A DNA stretch of 64,000 nucleotides from assembly GCA_023374025.1 (NCBI GenBank), contig SIJG01000020.1, positions 1,037,121 through 1,101,120 of the forward strand, given 5' to 3'. The translations under genes and the position numbers were made by a program. Numbering within the stretch: the stretch's first letter is position 1; each line of letters opens with the position of its first letter. The DNA is from Heterodera schachtii (lineage: Eukaryota > Nematoda > Chromadorea > Rhabditida > Heteroderidae). Below are positions 11,960 through 23,006 of the stretch, in pieces. Under the pieces are notes generated by a model. It saw nothing but the letters and a program-made list of their open reading frames with translations. It did no database searches and was not told the DNA's origin.

Positions 11960-14138
11960 TCAATCATCCAATTGTTCACGGTCCTCATGTTCGTGTTGGG
12001 CCCCTCGTGCACGCAGGCCACCCACATATCCCTGCATCTGCAGACTCAGCAGCGAAAGAATGTTCATGATGTCTTCATCGGCGTTGTACTCCGCATCGTC
12101 CAATGCATCTCCGATCAATTGCTCCTTCAAAATGTATTTGATGCGGCGCTTGTGCGGGAACACTCGGGCAGATCTCGCGATGTCCACCTGCTTGTCAACA
12201 TCATCCAGAATCACTGCCAGAAAGTCTGACAAAGACGGGTGATGGACGAGACCTCTCTTAAATTTTAAAAATGCGGTGAAATAAAAATCGAACTAACGAA
12301 AATTGAAGGTGTGAAGCCTCCATAGCATTATTCGTATTCTCCATTGCTGACCTCGCTCTGTCATGAACATTCCAGAAGTGCACAGGATACAGTGGCGGAC
12401 GCACAGTCGGCAGCTCCCAGCGTGGCACGACCGAAATGGTCGTTGACAATTGCGTTGTTGGTGTTGATGGAACTGGTGAAGGGACACCGAATTGGATGAA
12501 ATTGTTTCCGTAAATGTGGTCCAAATTTACTAAAAAAAGAAAATAAGAACGAATTCACAAAAGAAAAATACTTACCACTACTAAACGAATTCCGGCGACT
12601 GTATTCGAGATCCCCGGTGGCATTGGTGCTGATTGAACTGCGTCGGCTCTGATCAGCGCCCGGAGCAAACGCAAGGGCACCGGCTTCTTGTTCGTGGTCG
12701 GTCAGTCCAACATATACCCTCGCGAAGTAACCGAAAAACGCAGCCAAACCATCGGGTGCATGGTTTACTATGAGCGCGAAACCATGACGAACATGTTGTT
12801 CGGGAATCAATGCCAAAGCAAGCAACTTTCTAGGAGTAAACTTTTTTTTTGCCTTTCTCACTCACTCCAACACTCACCTGAAACTGTTCCGCGCGCCTTC
12901 TCCTTGTTCTTCGTCATTGGCATACAATTCTGCCAAGCCCATTTCGCGCCATTTCCTGAAAACGGCCTGGCTCATGTGGAACAGACATCCCGTCAATTGT
13001 GCCGCCGGGAACGTCTCACGCATGGCCCGAATCGTCGCTGTTTCAAAGTCACTGATGACTAAATTTGGGATTTGATAAATTTAAATAGAAGATGATCACT
13101 TACTGCGTGCTGGTGTGTTAGGTGCAATCACCGCTTTGATCGCATTGAGCGCCTCCTCGTAGTATTTTCGTTGCTTTCCAGGCAACAGAGCATGCACACA
13201 TAATGTGAGCCGCCTGTTGACAAAAGCCCCGATAACGAAACACTGCGTCAAGGCGGCAGGTGCGACTTTGAACGTACCATCCACAGAAATTTTCCTTGCC
13301 CCCTTCAAAACATCCAACAGCTAAAAAAAGCAAAACAATTGACATTGAAATGAATAACTTAACTTCGGGTGTGCAAAGACTAACACCACGTCCGATTCTC
13401 CTTGGCGGTGCATTCGGCTGTCGTACAACAGTGTGCTTTCGCCATCCTTCATAAGCAGGGTATCGGGTAGCACCGCATTCAGGGGGTTGACACGGTCCAT
13501 GTTGCCGTAAATCTTCCTTTTCTGTCTAAAAATTTTGAAATAAATAGAAGTACAAAAATTTGGAGACGCACCTTCTCATTACTTCCTCAAGCGCACGATC
13601 AGTGCCCATTGACACATACGTTTCGTCCTTGGTGCCTGCACGTTTTTCCGCCAGCACTTTGGAGGGTTTCAGGCGCGGCTTTTCGCTTGTAGTCGCCTTA
13701 ATTTTGTTGCGCTTTTGCTCTGCATGGAAGCATGCTGGATTTGGCAAATGATTGTGCCCTTTTTTCCCGATCATTCCAGTGATGGCGCCTTCTCCTTCTT
13801 CGTTCGCAAATGCCGTTGCGTCGCAATCCCTGTTGGAACAGCGGAACCACCTTCCCCTTCTGCGAGGGAATCGGAACCCTAAAAAACAGTTATTTTCCTT
13901 AAAAAAACGACCGCAAACCTTGATGCCAAATGCAAAATGCCCCTCTCTCCGTTTTTCCGCACTGAAACTCGACGAGAGGTCGATTTTCCGTGTCATCTTC
14001 ATCCGACGCCGGCTCTTCATCGTCGTTTCCACTTTGCGTGATAAAAACGCTGCAGTCGTCGAAATCTGACGACTTTCTTGTGCGTTTGGGTGCCTTCCGT
14101 TGCTGCTGTTGTTCAATTAACTGACGAATTGATTTCAT
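11960..14138 (-). CDS. MULE transposase with N-terminal zinc-binding FLYWCH/WRKY-like domain
   Basis: Exons in order: 13919-14138, 13572-13878, 13364-13525, about 13105-13320, then about 13060-12890, 12840-12593, 12530-12295 and 12250-11960. The N-terminus is Gln-rich and acidic. Next comes a FLYWCH-type region (WHQGFRFPRRRGRWFRC, later C-D-A-T-A, then GHNHLP). The DDE transposase core follows: SVDGTFKVAP (first Asp), ISDFETA (second Asp), LTGCLFHMSQ, FWNVHDRARS and TNNAMEASH (the WNV-x-D and RTNN-x-E blocks that close the MULE domain). It would cut and paste the element by binding its terminal arrays. One junction (13364 to 13320) is a base short with canonical sites, which could be a frameshift; otherwise the coding sequence has no premature stop. 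Confidence 0.88.
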
Positions 14139-14296
14139 TTGCTTAAAATTGAGAAAATTGATTTAAAATAGGCAAAATTTCATACACATCTCATAAATTA
14201 ATTAAGAAAAATAGGCTAAATAAGTATCAAATTAAGTCCTTGAAAAATGCAAAAATATTCATATTCAGTTAATTTTTTGTACATAAGTTTATTATA

Positions 14297-14490
14297 TTTG
14301 GCTTAGTAGACGAATCGTGTGTTTTTGGCTTAGTAGACGAATCGTTTAGTAGACGAATCGTGGCTTTTTGGCTGAGTAGACGAATCGTGTGTTTTTGGCT
14401 GAGTAGACGAATCGTGTAATAGACGAATCCTTTAGTAGACGAATCGTGGCTTTTTGGCTGAGTAGACGAATCGTGTAATAGACGAATCGT
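14297..14490. repeat. Right terminal array of the MULE
   Basis: About ten copies of AGTAGACGAATCGT with GTTTTTGGCTG or TTTTTGGCTG links; the reverse complement of the left array. Copy number and link order differ between the two ends, which implies unequal exchange or slippage after insertion. Confidence 0.9.
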
Positions 14491-14564
14491 TGGCGCGCCA
14501 TAAATTCAATTAAATTAAATCCATTTTTCATCTCAAAATTCATCTAGAATTTGCAAAAAATTTA

Positions 14565-14717
14565 CCGGCGGCGCCTATCGGCACCGCCGGATCGGCGTTT
14601 ACTTATTGTAGAAAAGATTCAAAAAGTGCGACTTTTTGTCTTTTTTAGACAAAATCAGTTAAGAAATTGACAAAATTTTCAAAAAAAATTTCCGGCGGCG
14701 CCTATCGGCACCGGCGG
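14565..14717. repeat. Paired GC hairpins, 127 bp apart (copies 1 and 2)
   Basis: Two 26-bp imperfect palindromes at 14565-14590 and 14692-14717 with arms of 11 bases (CCGGCGGCGCC on the left) around a 4-base centre TATC. The second has one arm altered. They sit in the right half of element copy A. Confidence 0.9.
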
Positions 14718-15329
14718 ACCCCTTTGTTTCTAGTTTTTTGAAAAATTGCGCCGGAAAAAAGCGGTTTTGAAAAGCAAAAATAGTAAAATTTATGGACCAT
14801 TAACAGATTTGATTCCCGATCTCTTTTTACCGTCTGACCCATTCGAAAAATCTTAGTCGCCCCTTTTAATGCATCCCGTCAGCCCCTTTCCAAAATCCCG
14901 CAATCCCGCGCGGGATCCCGAAAATTTTAAATGCGGGATTTGCGGGATTGCGGGATTTGCGGGATTAATCCCGCGGGATCCCGTCCCGCAAATAATTTTG
15001 GATTCCAATCCCGCAGCGGGATCCGCAAATTTGAAATTTCCGGTTTCTACTAAAAACCTTCACCAAATCAAAAAAAAATTAACATAGAAATGCTAATTTT
15101 GAGCCCTTTTCTTCATGGCAATGCGCAGAAAAAATATTGCAAAATTATACAATAATAATCCAAATTATTACAAATGTATAAAATAATTTTAATCAATAGG
15201 CTAAAATAATAAATGCATTTTCCTGTTTTAGCATGGCAAAAATGGGCTAAAAATAATGCCAACGAAACATTTGCATGGACCACAACCATTTACGCTTCTA
15301 ATTACTACATAATTTTTCTAAAAACGGCA

Positions 15330-18300
15330 ATGAAAATAAATTTGCTAATTTTATTTTTTCTAAATTTTGTTCAAATTTTCGTTTCGTTTTCGCCGTATCA
15401 ATGGGACCCAACAAATTCGGTGACCAATGTTCACACATTTGCCAAATTCATTGACAACCTTTTCATGACTTACACAATGAATAACAAAATGGGTAAGTCG
15501 GGATAAAGGCTAATTGTAAGTAACACTCGACACTTTAAAATGTCGAAGTCGGAACCCGAAAGTCGAAATTCCGAAACATCTCTGGCATTTATATTCAGTG
15601 CCAAAACCAACTGTTTTTTTCCAAGATACACTATTGTACTCTCACCTTCCATTTGTTTTGTTTTTTTTGAATGTGCTCGTTTTATGTGCCCAATTTTTCG
15701 GGTTTCCGTTTCCCTATTCCTTTTTTTCAGTTCATGGCAATTTTCTTAAATTTTCATACCCATTTTCCGGCTTCGAACTCGGCCCAAATTTTCTTTTTTT
15801 TTTTCATTTTTCAAAATGGGTTATAAATTTAGATGCCATCTTCCCAAATGTTCTGCCGCCCGCCCGTCTCTCTGATCAGCAAAAAAGGGCCGTGTTTATT
15901 TTCACTTTTGTCAAATGCGCCGCTGAATTTGCCCATTTCCGAGTGATTAACAAAAGCACGGCCGACGAAACTTACCAGAATTTAAATGTGTTTCGTGGTC
16001 GAATCAATGCGAGTTTTGTGGGTTTTCTTTTTTATGACCAATCGCTTGGCCATCGAATTGCGAAAAAAGTCGAGGAATTTTGTGCACAAAACAAAGAAAA
16101 TGGTATTTTGATGAAGCAATTTATGCAGCTGTTTTTCTCATTTGCCCTGCGGATTCTTCTCAGTGTGGTGTCAGTGATAAAATTTAAATTGTGGAGCGAA
16201 ATTTTGGGGATTTTTCATTTCAAAAAACCGATAATCTTTACCAAAAACTTAAAAAGCTTCACCAAGAGCCAAATGAATCAAGTAGTTTATGATCATCACA
16301 AGTATACTAAAGTGTTTTACTAGGAGTTTATATTTTAAATAATAAGATTTTATTAAAAAAGGTTTTAGAAAAGTAAAATAAATTTCATTCAAAAAACGAA
16401 TAGCGCTTAAAATGAGAAAAAAAACTATAAAAATTTATGAGGTGAAAAATCCCAAATTCGTGGCCAAATTTCAGAAAATAAGAACCCCCCAAATTCAGTC
16501 GCCAAATGTCGTTTTGTCTTAAAAGTCGGGTCCCCAAATATTATTTACCAAATTTTGGGCTCATATAAAATATTCGCTTACCCAATGACCCCAAGGATTA
16601 TGATTTTAAGAATTAATTAGAGTTGGAGATATTATTTTAAAATTTAAAGAAAACAATCTTGGCTTACCTTATTGCCATTCCATTAAGGTTTTAAAATTTT
16701 TTACCAAAGCTCATATAATTCATTTATGCTTTTTAGAATTTCAAATTAGGCTTAACAATTAATCTGTGATTTTGGTATTTGGTTTTAAGTACTTTTATCC
16801 CGAACGAATTCTTAACAATGGAAAAAGGCGTTTTGAAAAATATTTTAAAAATTTGCCATCGAAAATTTCATTGATGAGAATACTGTAGACATTTTCAGTT
16901 ATGCCAATTATTTCATCCACGGCATTGGACAATGGCAATTGAACACACTTTTGAGCGCCTATAAAATTTTGTCAGCGCAAAGCAAAAATAATGAAAATGG
17001 GTAAAAAATCAACTTGAATTTTTAATCAAAATTCTTAGTCGAAACATTTAAATTTTGCTTTTAAAAGTTCAGAATATTTCCGTTTCGTCTAATTCAAAAG
17101 GAGCAAAATGATGACCAATTGTGGACTCAGTTTTTTTATCCAAATCCAAATTTGACCACATACAACTCGGAACAACGGCAACACATTGGTAGCAATGACT
17201 AAACATTTATTTAATTGATTTGTAAATTCATCAAAAATTAAAATATATTTTTTTGTGAAAATTATTGCCAGAATTTGTATAAATATTTTAGAAAATTTCA
17301 AATTCATTCTCCGACTCTCCGAATTCAAATTGTCTTCCTTTGAAATTTTCAAAGCAATTGAAAAAATTATGGGTAAAAAAGGAATTGAAAATAAAAATGA
17401 ATTTCCGCCGCCAGCAATTTACACGTTTTTAAAGAATCAATTTACTGATTATTTGTATTTGGCAACACCTTCAAGACAAAAAAGGCGTGCTCGAACAGAA
17501 AAGTACGAAAAAAGCAACAAAATCTAAATAATATTGCAAATTTCTTTTATTCCGCTACAAATCGGATGAGATTATCTCTAAATGAGTTTCTAAAAATTTT
17601 TTACTTTTGAAACATTTTGTTTTCTTTTTTTTTTTCTTTTTTTATGAAAATTTAATCCCAGACGATTTAGTTGCTGCCCGGTATTTTTTAAATTTCTCAA
17701 GCCATCCCCGAGGTATGTTTCGGTTATGCGGCCGCACCTCCAAAATTTAAAAAGAGAAAAAAAACTTTTTTTTTTTAATATGGAGGTGTGGCCGCATAAC
17801 CGAAAAGTACCATCCCCGACAATCCCCGACTTTTCTCTCCCCGAGGGACGGAGCATAAACCTAGAAGAAATTAATATCGCGATTTTTTTGAAATCTCTAC
17901 AAAATTTGTAAATTTGCTCTTCTTTCAGCAGTTCGCTAATTGATCACAATGAATTGGACGAAAGGGACTGCGCTTTGATCACTTTTGGACGGGAATTATA
18001 CAAACATTTGCACTTCAATTACAACGAATTTTGGTCATTTCTTCTCAAAAATAAAAATAAATGCGGGAGAGACGCGCACATTTTTGACAATTACCCTTAT
18101 CAAATGATTGGCGAGAAGAACACACCAGCACAGGGGTACTGTAGGCTCACTCAGATTACCGTACGGTGGAACAGACAAAGACTGAGTATAAATAATACCG
18201 TATATAACAGGGTTGCCAGATTAAAATTTTCAAAAGCCTCATTTGGTAGGCAAAAAAGCCTCATTTTAGGTCAAAAAGCCTCATTTTTACAAATTTATTC

Positions 18301-19049
18301 AAAACACATTAAAAATGTTGAAATATTATATTTTTGATTTTCCATGATCAATTTGAGCAATTTTTTGTTAGAAATAAGCATTTTGTGAAATTCTGAGCAC
18401 GAAAAATCGAAGTTGATTTTTTGCGGCGTTTTTTTCAAAAAAAAAAAATTTGGGGAAAAGGAAGCCGGCGGTGCCGATAGGCGCCGCCGGGAAAAATTTA
18501 GTGATTTTTAATACGATTTGTTAACAGATTTGACCACAAAAATGACCAAATTTTGCGATTTTGAGCAAATTTTTAAGAAAATAAGGGATTTTTAGGGGCT
18601 GGCGGTGCCGATAGGCGCCGCCAGGAGAAAAATTGAGAATTTTGACCATTTTTTAGCAGATTTTCAGTAAGAAATTCTTAATTTTGTGGTTTTTTGGAAA
18701 AAAAATTAGTTCTATTTTCGTTTTGATGCTCTTAAAAACCCAAATTATTAAATAATTGTAAAACATTATGCCAACTTATCAAAATTAATCAAAATTTAAA
18801 AAATCTGACGAATTTCCCCCCAAAACATCAAAAATCCTCAAAATTTCTCAAAAAACCACAAAAAGCCTCAAAGCCTCATTTTGAAAATTTAGCCTCATTG
18901 ACCTATCAAAAAACCACAAAATGAGGCTAAAGCCTCAGATCTGGCAACCCTGGTATATAAGGAGTGGAAAAACAATTTGCCATTTCGCGGTCCCTTTTTA
19001 CGGTCAAGAAGGGCGTTTCATAAATGCTTCAACTTGGGAATTTTTCTGA
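15330..19049 (+). CDS. Secreted protein of unknown function, 407 aa, seven exons
   Basis: Exons 15330-15492, 15833-16169, 16899-17000, 17073-17188, 17292-17502, 17929-18135 and 18962-19049 all join with GT-AG borders and sum to 1224 bases, exactly 408 codons including the stop. The ATG is followed by a strong signal peptide (MKINLLILFFLNF and on, cleavage near residue 20). The body is mixed charged and aromatic with no transmembrane segment I can defend; a recognisable stretch is YANYFIHGIGQWQLN in exon 3, and the C-terminus is FINASTWEFF. I do not recognise the family. A hAT-type miniature element occupies the last intron directly before its 3' splice site, and a 95-bp foldback lies at about 17713-17807 in another intron. 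Confidence 0.65.
18208..18952. mobile_element. hAT-type miniature element (CAGGGTTGCC family)
   Basis: 745 bp with terminal inverted repeats CAGGGTTGCCAGAT / ATCTGGCAACCCTG and a perfect 8-bp target-site duplication GTATATAA (18200-18207, 18953-18960), the hallmark size for hAT. Inside are many copies of AAGCCTCATTTT and a pair of GC hairpins. It has no coding capacity. It lies in the last intron of the secreted gene at 15330-19049, and the A of that intron's 3' AG is the last base of the duplication. Confidence 0.92.
18465..18624. repeat. Paired GC hairpins, 134 bp apart (copies 3 and 4)
   Basis: Copies at 18465-18490 and 18599-18624, in the opposite orientation to those at 14565. The second begins CTGGCGG and ends CCGCCAG, so both arms changed together and pairing is kept. 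Both are inside the hAT-type element. Confidence 0.9.
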
Positions 19050-19213
19050 AGCAATTAAATAAAATTCAAAAATTTCAAATAAAAATCGCTTTTGTTCAAA
19101 AGCAATAACCAAAAAAAAGTCCAATAATTTGTTTTTATTATGATTTTTTTAAATATAAATAATTTTGAAATTTTCTAATAGAGTTTTTATATCCGAGTAT
19201 TCATTCCCATTTT

Positions 19214-22162
19214 ATGATTTTTCGTAGGGGCAAAGACGAAGGAAGAATAAGCCTAATAACTGATTTTGCTTGCAATTTCAAATGTTTTAAAATTGAGGAG
19301 ATTTTCATGCCAAAAGAGCATTTTTTGAGAAAATTTCGTGCAAAAGAAAACATTTTTTGGAGCTACAATGATGGTTTTTTAAATTTTGATTTGCAAACTC
19401 TGAATAATAATTGCTTCTATGTAGCTATAGTTATGAAACTACTCCCCATTAGCATGCACTTTAACATTCATAATTTTTCTTAAGTTCCAAGCAATTGGAA
19501 AGTAAAATGTTCCGTGAGCCGTTGTGGAATTATGCGAAAGTAATCGGAATTGAGAAAAGCGAATGCAAAAGTCAGTCAATTTAATTATTCAATTCTCTAA
19601 TTGGGTAGTTTAAGCTGTGATGCAATTTTGCGATGCTCTTAAAAACGCCGTTCATTCTGCGCTCAAAGCGCCCGCGGCGAAAAGGGAAACAATTCAAAAG
19701 ATCACCGAATTGGATGAATTCAAATTTTTGGAAGCAATTCTAAGCAGCTTGGAATATAAAGGAGAAAGCACAGAAAAACTGAAAAAATTTTCAATGGTTT
19801 TTTCGAAAAAATCATTTGCCGATAAATGCAAATCATTGGGTGCCCTTTTGGCGATATTGGATCAGACCAAAACGGAGTACAGCAGAAGCAGTGAAATAAT
19901 CAGTTCCAAATCTGCCAAAATAGGCATAGAATTGAGAGAATGGGAATTGGAAAATGCAAAATTTGGTGAAATTTTATACGAAACTCTGAAAAGCCATTCG
20001 AACAAAGTGAAATATGACGAAAAGCATCAATTAATGGAATTTCCTCTGCAAATGTGCGAACAATTCATTGAGCGACTTTGTGCATTCGTTGAAAAGTCCG
20101 AATTTCAGTTTTGACATTAAATCGAAATAATCGAAAGTTTTTTCGTATCCGGGGACAGAAAGAAAATTTTCTAAAAAATTATTTAAATTATTCAAATCTT
20201 GGTGGAAAAAATGAAACTTTGCTGGAATTCTTAAAAAAGCAAAAAATTTATTAATTTTCTCTATCTTTTTCAAAAACTTGGAATATCTCTTTCCATATAG
20301 AAAAGCAATGAATTAAAACGTTTTTTACGAAAGAAAATTTTGGAGAAATTATTCATAAATTATAAAATAAATCATTTTATCTTAATATTAGCATTAGTTT
20401 TACTTCTGATGCCATTAACAAAAAATAATAAAATTTATTTTTTAAGAAATTTGGCTAAAAATATGCCAATTTATGAAGAAATAGACTTTATAAAAACAAT
20501 TGAAAGCGTTGCGTCGGAAGAAGAAAAAGAATTGGTGATGGAAAAGCGGCAAAAGTCAATTTGGCCATCAGTCAATTTGAAATTGTTCAAATTGCTTTTC
20601 TCAATGGCAATTCGTTTGTGCTTACAAATGGAACAAAAGGAATTTGCACTGTCAACACTTTCATTTGCACTAAAAACGGAGTAATTTAAATTGCACATTT
20701 AAAAAAAGTAAATTCGCGCATTTTGATTTAAAATTTTGTAAAAAAAAAGAAACAACCTTTTTAGCTTCAAAGTTTAATGTTAAATAATTAATTGTTAATT
20801 AATTGGATATTTTGTTAAGCTATTCCGCCGCATTCGATTTTTTCAATTACAAAATAACAATTGAGAATGAAATTGTCAAAATCAGCATTCCAAATTGGAA
20901 GTTGCCTTATTATGCGTATTTGGAAGATGAATTAATTGTGAAAAAAGCCATCGGTAATTTTATTATTTCCAATATTTTTAGATTAATTAATTTTTATTTA
21001 AAGAAAATTTCGCTTTTTTTCGTTCGCTGTCCGCCCATTCTCCGACAATTTATGAGGTGATAAAAATGGCAAATATTCTTTACCAAACACAAAATGACAA
21101 TGTTTTGGTCGGCCCATCGGACCCAAAAATTTTGCAAATTATTTTAAATTATTTGAATAACAAAAACGAAGAATTTGCCGAGAACACCAAAGTGTCAGTG
21201 GAAGATAATTTTTGCATTTTGGCACATTTTGTGACGGATTTATTGGTGCGAGCAAAAAAGGCAAAACATTTGCCAAACATTGAATTTGTCGCTGTTTTTG
21301 TTAGAGAAACAACAGAAAAGTGCACAGATGAAAGGTCAGCTGCAACAACTAAGGCTTTTCATTTTTTAGACTTAAAACTGTAAAATAGGTTGGATTTAGG
21401 CCTAAAAACCCTCCAAATATGATCGAAAATAAAGACCATAATTTTTTTCGGAAATTAGGCGTTACAATTTATATATTTTTTTCTTAGTAACTTTTGTTAA
21501 TACGAATAAAATTTAAAAATACATATAAACACAATTATGGAAGTTAATTAAAATTGAAAAAAAAAATTGATTTTATGGCTTGGTGTTGACCAAAATTGTA
21601 AGAATGATCAGATTTACCCTACTCACTTCATGGTGATCGATAGACCCCCGAAATAGGAAAAAAATTAATCATCAAACAGAATTTTTGTCCTTTAGAATAA
21701 AGGAGGAAATGATCAAAAACTTTGATGAGAATATAATGAACTTTTCCCAGCTGATTAAACTCGATTTGAACCTTGATAAAGGTAAAAATGGAGCATTGGT
21801 TTTCATTTTAAGCTCAATTATTTCTTAAAGATAATCAACTTTTCATTTTGCCCGAATTGATCAGAGAATTGGAACAAATGCTTAAAAACGGCAATTGGAA
21901 TTATGCCAATTTAAAGCATATAAAAATGGCGGAATGGAATCTGTTGGAATTGGCACTTCATAAAGAGGGCGAAAGCAAAAAATGGATGGAAATAAAGAAA
22001 TTATGGAACAAATGGAAGAAGGCATTTAACGGAAAATTTAAAAATGCAAACAAAATGCCAAATTTCAAAAAATTAATGGACGAGCTTAACGAAAAACTGA
22101 AAAATTTGAGAGAAAAGAAACAAAAAGAAACGGAGAAAAAGGAAGAAAAAATAAAAGATTAA
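19214..22162 (+). CDS. Hypothetical multi-exon protein, unknown
   Basis: A series of plus-strand coding segments follows the secreted gene: 19214-about 19410, about 19484-19571, 19617-20114 (exon start ACTGTGATGCAATTTTGC read across the junction), about 20463-20684, 20803-20952, 21057-21335, 21703-21782 and 21831-22162. They are GC-richer than the spacers, Lys/Glu/Leu-rich, and end in a strongly charged tail (KEEKIKD-stop). Sections such as LLAILDQTKTEY and LIRELEQMLKNG suggest helices. The 5' end is not established, and two internal junctions could not be phased, so this may be one gene or two. No known domain was recognised and no signal peptide is visible at the first ATG. Confidence 0.45.
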
Positions 22163-23006
22163 GCACAGAAAAGAAGCGTATGAGGAAAGGAAGAAGCCAA
22201 AATTTACTAATTTAATTGGGATTTATTTTAAATGTTAAAATTTTTAATTTTATTACTGAGAAAATGAACGATTACCTTTAAGTAAGTTATTATATTAATG
22301 TTTTGTTGGCTTCATCGTCAGACCTCATTTTTCCAATCGTTTATATTTTTATCACTTTTAAATCCTCAAATAAAAGTGAAATAGAATATTTAATTAACCT
22401 ATTTAAAATAATAACAATAATTGAAAAAATCAGCCGATGAAAAGAACAGTAAAAGATACAAATTAATAGGTTGAGCTAAATAGGGCAGAGAGTGCCGGCA
22501 GGTCAATGCGCGCGCCACGCGTGCTCTAACTTTTTGGCATTAAATTGTGAATTGGCCGTCAAAATCAGAATTCCAATGAATTCAAAAAAAAAGGAAAATT
22601 TTATTTGGATTTTGATTTTATCATGTACATAAAACATAAATTATAAACAAAATGAGAAAATAGAATACAAAGTTCTAATTAAGGTTGCATTTGGGTGATT
22701 TGAGCAAGTCGAAGTTGGGTTTTCCAATGTTCTACTTAGGGATAAAATCGAAAATTTTTTTCTAATGTTTTTCAGTTTAAATTTTTGATTTTCTATAGGT
22801 TTTGACCGAAGAAACTTTACGGAAAAAAACTTGATTTTAATGCATTTTTTTCATTTTTAAGGGGTGGAGTGGAGGACCGGAGGAGTTGGAAGTGTCGGGG
22901 GTTATCCCCGAAAATGGCAAAAATGGCGGGTCGGTGATGCAACACAAAAATAGAAATGATTAACAAAAACAAAATAATAAATCAAAATTATTAATTTTAA
23001 AGCATT
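22163..23006. other. Intergenic between convergent genes
   Basis: AT-rich, with a short GC-rich patch at about 22495-22530 and another at about 22860-22935 (TATCCCCGAAAATGGC). No reading frame, TIR or tandem array could be supported. Confidence 0.45.

Larger units (their letters stand above)
11409..14499 (-). mobile_element. Autonomous Mutator-like (MULE) DNA transposon with minisatellite termini
   Basis: A 3.1-kb element bounded by the perfect 8-bp target-site duplication ATAAATTC (11401-11408 and 14500-14507). The related empty site at 41.75 kb reads straight through one copy of the target. Its inverted ends are arrays of ACGATTCGTCTACT units rather than a single long repeat. Between them lie a minus-strand transposase gene and, near the left end, a tRNA-like stretch. 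The outermost 17 bases of the two ends align only partly until the first ACGATTCG, after which they agree. Confidence 0.88.
11138..15049. mobile_element. Non-autonomous TIR element (AGAGACCGG family), copy A, split by a Mutator-like element
   Basis: The termini are AGAGACCGGCGCGGG... on the left and ...CCGGTTTCTA on the right. Flanking 9-bp sequences CTAAAAACT (11129-11137) and CTAAAAACC (15050-15058) look like a target-site duplication with one change. Both ends carry about 200 bp of nested CGGGATC/GATCCCG palindromes, and the right half holds a pair of GC hairpins (14565-14717). A paralogue without the insertion lies at 41492-42369 and shows that bases 11409-14499 are a later insertion. No transposase of its own is seen, so it was presumably moved in trans; the 9-bp duplication points to a Mutator-type enzyme. 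Confidence 0.8.

Noticed and set aside
13752..14069. Plus-strand frames across 12-14 kb
   Set aside because: All are shadows of the minus-strand MULE transposase exons.
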